Source: an uncultured Candidatus Methylacidiphilales bacterium (lineage in GTDB: Bacteria > Verrucomicrobiota > Verrucomicrobiia > Methylacidiphilales > CALFVM01). From it: DNA of 12,050 nucleotides. The notes under the pieces are model-generated. The model had not been told where the DNA came from and did no database searches. It saw nothing but the letters and a program-made list of their open reading frames with translations. A program made the translations under genes and the position numbers. Numbering within the stretch: the first letter of the stretch is position 1; every line of letters starts with the position of its first letter. Below, one piece after another: positions 1 through 6,823 of this stretch. The DNA lies in NCBI GenBank assembly GCA_937928665.1, contig CALFVM010000109.1:1-12050 (forward strand), given 5' to 3'.

Positions 1-349
1 CTTCATCGAAGTCGCCAAATTCCTCAAAGGGCGCAAAGTCGCCCCCGGCGTCCGCGCGATTGCCGTTCCCGGCTCCCAGGGCGTTCAGAAACTCTGCGAG
101 GACATGGGCCTCAACCAAATCTTCAAAGACGCCGGCTTCGAATGGCGCGACGCCGGTTGCTCCATGTGCCTGGCAATGAACCCGGACAAACTCCGCGGCG
201 ACGAACTCTGTGCCAGCTCTAGCAACCGCAACTTCAAGGGCCGTCAAGGCAGCCCCACCGGCCGCACCCTCCTCATGAGCCCCGTCATGGTCGCCGCTGC
301 CGCCGTCACCGGCCGCGTCAGCGACGCCCGACAGGTCTTCGCCAACTAA
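1..349 (+). CDS. leuC: 3-isopropylmalate dehydratase large subunit LeuC, C-terminal part
   Basis: This is the 3' end of a gene that begins before the window; the reading frame is open from base 2 to a TAA at 347-349, giving about 115 residues. LeuC is the [4Fe-4S] subunit of isopropylmalate isomerase, which interconverts 2- and 3-isopropylmalate in leucine synthesis in the cytoplasm. The fragment carries the family signature GCSMCLAMN; its two cysteines (codons at 158 and 167) are the CxxC pair that binds the cluster. It is followed by SSNRNFKGRQG and a TLLMSPVMVAAAA segment, both typical of the LeuC C-terminus. The third cluster cysteine should lie upstream, outside the window. The small subunit gene leuD follows after 30 bp, as in most leuCD operons. 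The C-terminus looks intact. Confidence 0.96.
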   Translation, partial: FIEVAKFLKGRKVAPGVRAIAVPGSQGVQKLCEDMGLNQIFKDAGFEWRDAGCSMCLAMNPDKLRGDELCASSSNRNFKGRQGSPTGRTLLMSPVMVAAAAVTGRVSDARQVFAN

Positions 350-379
350 TCCACGCCAACCTTCCACCCAGAGCCCACC

Positions 380-985
380 ATGCCCCTCCCCCCCATCCTC
401 TCTGTCACCGGCCGTGCCGTCCACGTCCCTGGCGACGATCTCGACACCGACCGCATCATCCCCGCCCGTTTCATGAAATGCGTTACCTTTGACGGGCTCG
501 GCCAATACATGTTCTACGACGTCCGTTTCGACGAAAACGGCAACCCCAAACCCCACCCTCTCAACGACCCCCGCTTCACCGCCGCCTCCATCCTCATCTC
601 CGGAAACAATTTCGGCTGCGGCAGCTCCCGCGAACACGCCCCCCAATCCATCTACCGTGCCGGCTTCCGCGGCATCATCGCCGGGGGCTTCGCCGAAATC
701 TTCTTCGGTAACTCCATCACCCTCGGTATGCCCTGCGTCACCGCCGAAAAAGCCGACCGCGACCGCCTCGTCGCCGCCATCGAAACCGACCCCAACCTCC
801 CCGTCACCATCGACGTCGTCCACCGCCGCATCCACTTCGGCACCGACTCCGTCCCCTGCGGTCTCCGGGACACCGCCCGCACCGGCCTCATCGAAGGCCG
901 CTGGGACGCCCTCGGCGATCTCCTCGACGGCCTCCCCGAAGTCGAACGCCTCGCTGCCACCCTCCCCTACCTCGGTCCCGTCTGA
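380..985 (+). CDS. leuD: 3-isopropylmalate dehydratase small subunit LeuD
   Basis: LeuD is the 'swivel' subunit that pairs with LeuC to form isopropylmalate isomerase and helps set substrate specificity. The protein has 201 residues, the usual full length for bacterial LeuD. An N-terminal DDLDTDRIIPARF motif (residues 19-31) is followed by the hallmark GNNFGCGSSREHAPQ (75-89). Next comes the AGFRGIIAGGFAEIFFGNS stretch (94-112), and the chain ends in the expected GRWDAL region. The ATG at 380 gives the normal N-terminus. A Shine-Dalgarno is weak or absent: only GAG within CCCAGAGCCC lies upstream, so translation may depend on coupling to leuC, whose stop is 30 bp before. Third codon positions are very rich in C. 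I see no disruption. Confidence 0.97.
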   Translation: MPLPPILSVTGRAVHVPGDDLDTDRIIPARFMKCVTFDGLGQYMFYDVRFDENGNPKPHPLNDPRFTAASILISGNNFGCGSSREHAPQSIYRAGFRGIIAGGFAEIFFGNSITLGMPCVTAEKADRDRLVAAIETDPNLPVTIDVVHRRIHFGTDSVPCGLRDTARTGLIEGRWDALGDLLDGLPEVERLAATLPYLGPV

Positions 986-1038
986 CCCTGGGTGCCCGTC
1001 CCTTTCCCGCCAGAACCAGGATTGAACGCTCCCCCCTC

Positions 1039-1926
1039 ATGCCTGCCTCACACCCCGGCTCCCTGACCCCACGTGTTCTCATCTTCGCCTACAGCAACGT
1101 CGGCCACGATTGCCTCGATCTCCTCCTTCGGCGCGGGGTCCGGCCGGTCGGTCTGTTTACCCACGCCGACGATCCCTCCGAAACCCGCTGGTTCCGTTCC
1201 GTGGCTGACTTGGCCACCTCCCACGGGATCTCGTTCCTCACGCCCGAACGCCTTCCGCCCGCCGACTGGTTGCCCCGGTTTCTTCATGAATTCCGCCCGG
1301 ACCTCATCTTCTCCTTTTACTACCGCCGCATGATCCCGACGGCTCTGCTCGACACCGCACGCCTCGGCGCTTTCAACATGCACGGCTCTCTCCTCCCCAA
1401 ATACCGGGGAAAAGCACCTGTAAACTGGGCCGTGCTCCGCGGCGAAACCCGGACCGGAGCGACCCTCCATCACATGGTGCGCGAGCCTGACGCCGGCGAC
1501 ATCGTCGATCAGGAGCCGGTGCCCATCGGCCCGCGTGATTCGGCCATTGAGGTCATGGACCGGGTAACCGCCGCCGCCGTCTCCATCCTCGACCGGCAAC
1601 TCGATGCTCTCCTTTCCGGCACCGCTCCGCGTCACCCCCAGGATCATGCCGAGGCCTCCTATTTCGGCGGGCGTCGGCCCGAAGATGGCCGGATTGACTG
1701 GGATCAGCCCACCGCCGAAATCTTCAACCTCATCCGAGCTGTTACCCGGCCCTACCCCGGTGCTTTCGGTCCGGTGCCCGGGCTCGGCCTCACCCGCATC
1801 TGGTGGGCCGAACCGACCAACGAGTTCGGCTCGCCCGGCGAGGTTCTCTCCACCGACCCTCTGATCATCGCCACCCGCGACAGTGCTCTCCGCCTGACTG
1901 AGTTCGAGCCCATGCCATCCCGGTAA
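1039..1926 (+). CDS. ArnA-type formyltransferase (sugar-nucleotide N-formyltransferase family)
   Basis: This 295-residue protein belongs to the N10-formyltetrahydrofolate-dependent formyltransferase family. It resembles the N-terminal domain of E. coli ArnA, which formylates UDP-4-amino-4-deoxy-L-arabinose, more than methionyl-tRNA formyltransferase. Visible matches are an N-terminal VLIFAYSNVGHDCL strand-loop, FSFYYRRMI (91-99, ArnA-like), AFNMHGSLLPKYRGKAPVNW (111-130), MVREPDAGDIV (146-156), YFGGRRPEDG, and IRAVTRPYPGAFG in the C-terminal subdomain. The expected catalytic trio is present as Asn113, His115 and Asp151, with the same spacing as N102/H104/D140 of ArnA. Length and ending fit a formyltransferase domain alone, without the ArnA decarboxylase half. 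It lies 53 bp after leuD on the same strand and no amino-sugar genes adjoin it. The true substrate is unknown, and I avoid the names fmt and arnA. No clear ribosome binding site precedes the ATG. Confidence 0.85.
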   Translation: MPASHPGSLTPRVLIFAYSNVGHDCLDLLLRRGVRPVGLFTHADDPSETRWFRSVADLATSHGISFLTPERLPPADWLPRFLHEFRPDLIFSFYYRRMIPTALLDTARLGAFNMHGSLLPKYRGKAPVNWAVLRGETRTGATLHHMVREPDAGDIVDQEPVPIGPRDSAIEVMDRVTAAAVSILDRQLDALLSGTAPRHPQDHAEASYFGGRRPEDGRIDWDQPTAEIFNLIRAVTRPYPGAFGPVPGLGLTRIWWAEPTNEFGSPGEVLSTDPLIIATRDSALRLTEFEPMPSR

Positions 1927-1950
1927 CGTCTCCCGGTCAAACCCGACAGC

Positions 1951-3033
1951 TTAACGCGCACCGGAAGCCGCAGTCGAAACAAGCGTGCTCGCTTCTTTGC
2001 CGGTGCGGGCCTGATAGTGGGCCGCCACCTCTGCTGCGAAATCCTCCGCCGCATCTGCTGCCACCAGATTAATCGTCGCTCCCCCGAATCCCCCGCCGCT
2101 CAGCCGCGCCCCGTAACATCCTTCACACGCAGCCGCCAGATCGACCAGCAGGTCCAATTCCGCGCAACTGTTTTCAAAGTGTTCCCGGGAGCTTTGATGG
2201 GACTCAAACATCAGACTGCCGAATCGCCCGAGATCCCCCATTTCCAGTGCTTCCCGCGCCTCCCGCACCCGACGATTTTCCCCCACGATGTGCCGGGCAC
2301 GCTTCACCGCAACCGGATCCAACCGGTCCCCGTTCGCGTCCAAATCGCTCTCGGCGACATCCCGCAACAGGTGAACACCGAGGGCGGCGGCCACTTCCTC
2401 ACACGCCGACCGTCTCTGGTTATACTCCCCATCGACCAACGCGTGTTTCACCCCGGAATTGACCAAAACAAAAGCCGCTCCGGACGGCACCGGAATGGTG
2501 TCGATCTCAAAGCTCCGGCAATCAATGTGGGTCACACACCCTTCCCGGCTCATCAACACAGAAATCTGGTCGAGCAACCCGCAACGGACCCCGGCATAAT
2601 GATGCTCGGCCCACTGCGCAACCCGGGCCAAGTCGAGGTCATCCATCTCAAACGGATAGGCCTTTTTGAACCACACCGCCGTGGCGATCTCCAGGGCGGC
2701 ACTGCTGCTCAGACCCGCCCCGAGGGGCAGCGTTGAGGAAATCCCGATTTCGGCTCCTCCAAGGGAGACGCCCAGCTCCCGTAGCCGCGCCAGCACGCCA
2801 AAAATGTAGTTCGCCCACGGCTTATCCGAGCGCGGAGCCAGCGAGGCCAGCGTCGACTCGGCCTGATCCGAGAGGTCAAGGGCACTCAACCGAACGACGT
2901 CATCGTTCCGCCGACTACCCTTCAAGGTCGTCCCACACCCCAAAGCGATCGAGAGGACGAGGCCCCCATTGTAATCCGTGTGATTGCCGAGCAATTCAGC
3001 CCGGCCCGGCGCATAACTTTCAATCATTGTCAT
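1951..3033 (-). CDS. galK: Galactokinase (GHMP kinase family)
   Basis: Galactokinase phosphorylates galactose at C1 with ATP, the first step of the Leloir pathway. The 360-residue protein shows all three GHMP signatures in order: GRAELLGNHTDYNGG (10-24, sugar-binding signature), LPLGAGLSSSAALEIA (102-117, ATP-binding loop), and GARLSGGGFGGATINLV (308-324). CGLLDQ supplies the likely catalytic Asp155. One oddity is Asn17 in the GNHTDY segment, where well-studied galactokinases have Glu (GEHTDY), a residue that contacts the sugar. The start ATG at 3033 overlaps the end of hemW by 14 bp and has a CGGA about 9 nt upstream; a second ATG two codons later (3027) is possible. The gene ends 24 bp from the convergent formyltransferase. 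It is the last gene of the minus-strand block. A related sugar kinase of the same family cannot be fully excluded. Confidence 0.92.
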   Translation of the reverse strand: MTMIESYAPGRAELLGNHTDYNGGLVLSIALGCGTTLKGSRRNDDVVRLSALDLSDQAESTLASLAPRSDKPWANYIFGVLARLRELGVSLGGAEIGISSTLPLGAGLSSSAALEIATAVWFKKAYPFEMDDLDLARVAQWAEHHYAGVRCGLLDQISVLMSREGCVTHIDCRSFEIDTIPVPSGAAFVLVNSGVKHALVDGEYNQRRSACEEVAAALGVHLLRDVAESDLDANGDRLDPVAVKRARHIVGENRRVREAREALEMGDLGRFGSLMFESHQSSREHFENSCAELDLLVDLAAACEGCYGARLSGGGFGGATINLVAADAAEDFAAEVAAHYQARTGKEASTLVSTAASGAR

Positions 3034-4126
3034 GAAACAGTTCCGCCACGCTATCGGCCACCAGCAGACCTTTCGAGGTCAAAACGATCCGGTCGTTACG
3101 AATCTCCGCCAGGCCCTCAGCCACCAGTGCCTCGGTCTGCTCCCGCATGAGTTCCGACCCGAACGGGGCACCGGTCCGCGTCCGCAGGCCGAGCATGACC
3201 CGTTCCTTCAATCGCGTCCGCGCCGAGAGCGGTTCCGCTGAAATCCGCCCGGAACCCGTTCGCTCAACCCGGTCCGCCCAGGCTCCGACCTTCGGATCAT
3301 TCTGCCACCGTTCTTCCCCCACCGTTGACCACGCGCCCGGGCCAAAACCAAGATAATCGGCTCCGTCCCAATACGCCCAGTTATGTCGACAACTGAAGCC
3401 CGGCCGGGCGTAGTTGGAAACTTCATCCCGGACAAAACCTGCCGCGCAGAGCACCTCCTGCATCCGAAGGAAAAAACGGCGTTCCCGTTCGGGATCAACG
3501 GAAAACTCACCCCGCTGAAGCCGTTGCAGAAACTCGGTGTCTTCCTCGTAGTTGAGGTTGTAACAGGAAAGATGTTGCGGGCCGAGACCCACGGCCTCCT
3601 CCAACGTCCGCCGCCAGAGTTCCTCGGTCTGGCCGGGCAGGGCGAACATGAGATCAAGGTTGATGTTATCGAATCCGGCCGCGCGAGCCGCTTCCAAGGT
3701 CTCCATCACCTGCTGTCGGTCATGCGTTCGTCCGAGAAGCCGGAGCATCGCTGGATCAAAGGATTGCACGCCCAGGCTCAACCGATTGACACCCCCACGG
3801 ATCAGCGTTTCCGCCTTTTTCACCGAGACCGTCGCCGGGTTGGCCTCCGCCGTAAACTCAACGCCCTCCCCGCCCCACGGCCACCAGCCAAAAATCTCCT
3901 CCAACTGCCCCAGCGAAAGCGCCGTCGGCGTGCCGCCGCCCCAGAAAACGGTGTCGGGCACCAGCTCAAACCGCGCACGCGCCGCCGTCACCTCAGCCCG
4001 GAGCGCAATCAGGAACCGCCGCATTTCCGGCAACGTGTTCCTGGTTTTAACAAACGCGCAATACGGGCAGATATGGGTGCAGAACGGCACGTGAACGTAC
4101 ACATGCCGGATGGTCGCCCCGCTCAC
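3020..4126 (-). CDS. hemW: Radical SAM haem chaperone HemW
   Basis: HemW is a radical SAM protein related to coproporphyrinogen dehydrogenase HemN, but it acts as a haem-binding chaperone rather than as the oxidase. Numbered from the GTG start, the 368-residue protein has VYVHVPFC, then the cluster motif Cys16-x3-Cys20-x2-Cys23, GGGTPT at 63-68, and a HemN C-terminal domain. It also carries HNWAYW at 248-253, the HNxxYW haem-binding motif that separates HemW from HemN. The frame is open up to an ATG at 4207, but that start would push 85 bp into queE and add 27 unrelated residues. GTG at 4126 overlaps the queE stop as GTGA and has CGGAG 8 nt upstream. The 3' end overlaps galK by 14 bp. Older annotation would call it 'HemN-like coproporphyrinogen III oxidase'. 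Confidence 0.92.
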   Translation of the reverse strand: MSGATIRHVYVHVPFCTHICPYCAFVKTRNTLPEMRRFLIALRAEVTAARARFELVPDTVFWGGGTPTALSLGQLEEIFGWWPWGGEGVEFTAEANPATVSVKKAETLIRGGVNRLSLGVQSFDPAMLRLLGRTHDRQQVMETLEAARAAGFDNINLDLMFALPGQTEELWRRTLEEAVGLGPQHLSCYNLNYEEDTEFLQRLQRGEFSVDPERERRFFLRMQEVLCAAGFVRDEVSNYARPGFSCRHNWAYWDGADYLGFGPGAWSTVGEERWQNDPKVGAWADRVERTGSGRISAEPLSARTRLKERVMLGLRTRTGAPFGSELMREQTEALVAEGLAEIRNDRIVLTSKGLLVADSVAELFHDND

Positions 4127-4139
4127 ACCCCACGCTCCG
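4123..4139 (-). promoter_or_regulatory. hemW ribosome binding site and GTGA stop/start overlap
   Basis: Reading the minus strand, CGGAG at 4139-4135 is followed by an 8-nt spacer and GTG at 4126-4124. The TG of that GTG is also the start of the queE stop TGA (4125-4123). This arrangement is the classic signature of translational coupling and decides the hemW start. Confidence 0.75.
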
Positions 4140-4803
4140 CCGGCGGCCAAATGAACTTGTGCATCTGCAATTGGAACCTGACGGGCAACCGATCCGCCAG
4201 AATCCATTCCACGATCGCTTTCGGCTCGACCCGGCCGAACACCGGCGAGAAAAGAACCGCCCGCACCCGGTCGGCCAGGTTGAACTTAGCCACCTGATCC
4301 CGCGCCCACTCGTAATCTCCACGCGATCCGATGACGAACTTCACCTCGTCGCGCCGGGTCAAGTGATCGATGTTCGACCACAGGTTCCGGTCGCACATGC
4401 CGCTGTCCGGACATTTTAAATCCATAATTCGGATGACCCGCTCATCAAGCACCGATATGTCGTGCGCCCCCGCCGTTTCCACGAGAACCGTATACCCCCG
4501 CTCGCAGAATGCCCGCATCAGGTCCGGGGCATTCGGCTGAAGCAACGGCTCCCCCCCGGTCACCTCCACCAAGGGAATATCCAGCGCGGCGACCTCGTCT
4601 AGAATCGAGGCAATCGTCCGCTTCGACCCTTCATAAAAAGCGTAAGCGGTGTCGCAATACGTGCAACGGAGATCGCAGAACGTCAGCCGGACAAAGGCGC
4701 ACCGCTCACCCGCAAATGTGCTCTCGCCCTGGATACTGCCGTAGATTTCGTTAACGGTCAGAGTCCGCGCCAAATCCGTCTCGGCCACGCTCACTGCCGT
4801 CAC
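4123..4803 (-). CDS. queE: 7-carboxy-7-deazaguanine synthase QueE
   Basis: QueE is a radical SAM enzyme that converts 6-carboxy-tetrahydropterin to 7-carboxy-7-deazaguanine, on the route to preQ0 and queuosine in tRNA. The 226-residue protein has the family N-terminus EIYGSIQGEST (19-29), the cluster motif Cys43-x3-Cys47-x2-Cys50 within CDLRCTYCDTAYAF, and TGGEP at 82-86 (SAM binding). The later segment DLKCPDSGMCDRN (128-140) and the C-terminal QLQMHKFIW (211-219) are also typical. The start is GTG at 4803, which shares the sequence GTGA with the stop of the upstream gene. Two further in-frame GTGs lie at codons 4 and 6. No other queuosine gene (queC, queD, queF) is in the window, so this copy is separated from the rest of the pathway, at least locally. 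The stop overlaps the hemW start. Confidence 0.95.
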   Translation of the reverse strand: MTAVSVAETDLARTLTVNEIYGSIQGESTFAGERCAFVRLTFCDLRCTYCDTAYAFYEGSKRTIASILDEVAALDIPLVEVTGGEPLLQPNAPDLMRAFCERGYTVLVETAGAHDISVLDERVIRIMDLKCPDSGMCDRNLWSNIDHLTRRDEVKFVIGSRGDYEWARDQVAKFNLADRVRAVLFSPVFGRVEPKAIVEWILADRLPVRFQLQMHKFIWPPAERGV

Positions 4804-6737
4804 ACCGGCTCGTCGCCAGCCCCTTCCCGCTCCGCCTCGGGATCATCCGAAGGATCGGCCGGAAGCGGATCAACCTGAGCCGGACCGCTGTCCGCAACCG
4901 GTGCTTCAGCCTCCGGCGTCGTTTCCGGAACGGGAGTCCTGACCTCCACGACCGCCACCTTTCCCTCCTCCCGCGCAGGAGCGGGTTCCGTCTTTTTCGG
5001 GACGCCCCGGATCAGATCCAGCCGACCGTCAGCAAACGCAATCACCAATCCCTCCCGAACCAGCCAGAGGAGATCGGTGGCACCCGGCGGTGCCGGTTCC
5101 GGCTGCGTTTCCGCGACCACTGCGCTTGTCTCCCCCTCGCTGCCGACCGGAGCTGCTGCCGCCGGAATAACTTCACCCGCAGACCGATTCCGTGCCATCG
5201 CTTTGAAAAGCTGATCCCGTCGTCCGCCCGGTCGGGCCAACACCCATTCGTAAACAGCCCGCACCCCATCCGACAGGGCGGCTGGATCACTCTCAAACCG
5301 TTTCGGACGAATACCCGAGACGAAGGTGGCACCCTTCCCCCACTTGAAAAACTGGAGGCCGAACTTGCCCAACTGTCGGATGAGCACCTTGGCCGTCTTC
5401 AACGGGAACCGCAGTTCCTGATCCAGGGCGAACCGGATTTGCTCCCTGATCTCGGCCGACCCGCTGTGCCGGGCTTCCACCGTCTCCAGAACGACCTCGT
5501 CAACCGGAACTAAAAACGTCTCCGCGTGGGTCCGCAGGAAATGGTCCCGAACCTCTGCCAAGGTCCCCAACCGCTCGGTCTCAGCCACCGGGGGAGGCAC
5601 TTCGGATGACGCGGCCGGAACTTCTGCGGCCGTCTCCTCGACAAGAGGTTCGGCTCCCGCCTCGGCCTGGATCGCCACGGCGGTTTCCGCCAGGGGTCGA
5701 GCCGGAGCATCACCCGGCGTCTCCGCCGACACGGGAACCTCAGCCGGAGGCTCATCCATTGTTTCACCGACAGGCCCGCCTGACGGTGCCCGTGCCGGAG
5801 CGGCTTCCGGGACGACCGCGACACTTTCGCCCTCATGCACGCGCTTGGGAAAAACAGGAGTGGCCCGGGCCACGTAAACGGTTTTGAACGCCTGGGATTG
5901 ACGCCAGGCCTCGATTTGTTCCGCATCCCGGATGATCTGAATCTTCGCCTTAAAGTCCTCAAACGGCATCCGGGCGAACTTCTTCTGATGCAGGCGACGG
6001 ACGTTATTCTGATAGTCGTGATGATTCACCGGCCCCAACACGGTGCGATCCAAAGAGCACACGCCCAGGGCGGTAAAGTTCCCTTTCGGCGGATCGCAAG
6101 GAACCTGCTCCTCTTCATAAAAGACGCCCAGGTGCTTTTCAACGACGTGCGCAGCACCCGCCGAGCGGTCGAGCCACACCGTCCCGTCAAGCGTGCAGCG
6201 GAAGAGGTCCAGGGTGGCGTCGGACTTTTTCCTGAGGATGACGTGGTGCCGGATGTCCTTCTTCAATGCGACCTTGGCCAATTCAAAAACCGGATAGGCC
6301 AGACAGGTCGACCGGATCTGACGCGCCATCGACTCCGCTCCGTGTGGATCGGGCAGGAAGGACACCTCCAGGCCAATATCCGGCGGAGGAGCAGCCGGCT
6401 CAGGCCGCGATTCCTCGAACCGCCGGGGCCCCCCTTCCCGTGGCCCGCCTCCACTCCGGAGCTTCGGACCACCCGGACGCTCCGAGCGGGCCCCGCCAGG
6501 GTTCCCCTGGCCTCGGTCGCGGTCGCGTCGCTCCCCGCGGGGCGGCCCCCGACGGTCACGGCCTCGGTCACGATCCCTGTGCCCGTCGCGCTCCTCCCGC
6601 TCAAACCGATCGGGTCTCCGCCGGTGCTCAGCCGGTTCATCATCCCCGTCGAAAGAGCCCGCCCCACCCTGCGGCATGGGTTCGCGGGCCCACTGGGGCA
6701 GTAGGTCTAATTCAGTCAGCTTAAACGGGTCACTCAT
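4800..6737 (-). CDS. Unrecognised 645-residue protein with RD/RG-rich N-terminus; possible nucleic-acid binder
   Basis: I do not recognise this family. The order along the chain is as follows. A short acidic/hydrophobic N-terminus (1-35) precedes a strongly basic low-complexity stretch rich in Arg, Asp, Gly and Pro (about 40-110). A globular domain follows (about 120-295) with Cys145, Cys181, Cys214 and Cys227 and an HHDYQNN segment. Then comes a Pro/Ala/Glu linker (about 300-388), a second folded region (about 388-480), and a possible winged-helix module (about 487-578: helix YEWVLARP, helix DQLFKAMARN, then LLWLVREGLVIAFADGRLDL, a helix plus hairpin). The tail (580-645) is acidic and Pro/Ala-rich. 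RD/RG tracts of this kind occur in RNA-binding proteins, so an RNA or DNA role is an inference. There is no signal peptide or membrane segment. The ATG at 6737 has no clear Shine-Dalgarno. The stop overlaps the queE GTG as GTGA, while mgtE ends 86 bp upstream. Confidence 0.8.
   Translation of the reverse strand: MSDPFKLTELDLLPQWAREPMPQGGAGSFDGDDEPAEHRRRPDRFEREERDGHRDRDRGRDRRGPPRGERRDRDRGQGNPGGARSERPGGPKLRSGGGPREGGPRRFEESRPEPAAPPPDIGLEVSFLPDPHGAESMARQIRSTCLAYPVFELAKVALKKDIRHHVILRKKSDATLDLFRCTLDGTVWLDRSAGAAHVVEKHLGVFYEEEQVPCDPPKGNFTALGVCSLDRTVLGPVNHHDYQNNVRRLHQKKFARMPFEDFKAKIQIIRDAEQIEAWRQSQAFKTVYVARATPVFPKRVHEGESVAVVPEAAPARAPSGGPVGETMDEPPAEVPVSAETPGDAPARPLAETAVAIQAEAGAEPLVEETAAEVPAASSEVPPPVAETERLGTLAEVRDHFLRTHAETFLVPVDEVVLETVEARHSGSAEIREQIRFALDQELRFPLKTAKVLIRQLGKFGLQFFKWGKGATFVSGIRPKRFESDPAALSDGVRAVYEWVLARPGGRRDQLFKAMARNRSAGEVIPAAAAPVGSEGETSAVVAETQPEPAPPGATDLLWLVREGLVIAFADGRLDLIRGVPKKTEPAPAREEGKVAVVEVRTPVPETTPEAEAPVADSGPAQVDPLPADPSDDPEAEREGAGDEPV
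6420..6605 (-). repeat. Low-complexity coding tract for the Arg/Asp/Gly-rich segment
   Basis: This stretch encodes residues 45-106 of the 645-residue protein. Arg, Asp, Gly and Pro make up most of it, with irregular RDRD, RGRD and RGER units, and the DNA contains short repeats such as CGGTCACG. It is still in frame, with no stop, and is likely prone to length variation between strains. Confidence 0.7.
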
Positions 6738-6823
6738 GCGGTTCGGGGGGCAATCGTCGCCTTTCAGTGCTTACCTCGGTGGCTCAAGAAGGCCATCACG
6801 AAAAACAGGTTCGGTCTCGGAGG

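Noticed and set aside
2017..2736. 239-codon open frame antisense to galK
   Set aside because: It is a mirror of GC-rich coding sequence on the opposite strand. Its translation has no family motif, whereas galK on the other strand has all its signatures.
3383..4297. 304-codon open frame antisense to hemW and queE
   Set aside because: It spans two well-supported genes on the opposite strand and its translation is Arg/Pro-rich without motifs. It is a product of high GC.
5835..6704. 289-codon open frame antisense to the 645-residue protein
   Set aside because: The opposing gene is not recognised by family, so I considered this frame seriously. The minus-strand frame is longer, has clear folded segments and couples to queE, while this one ends in Pro/Arg low complexity.
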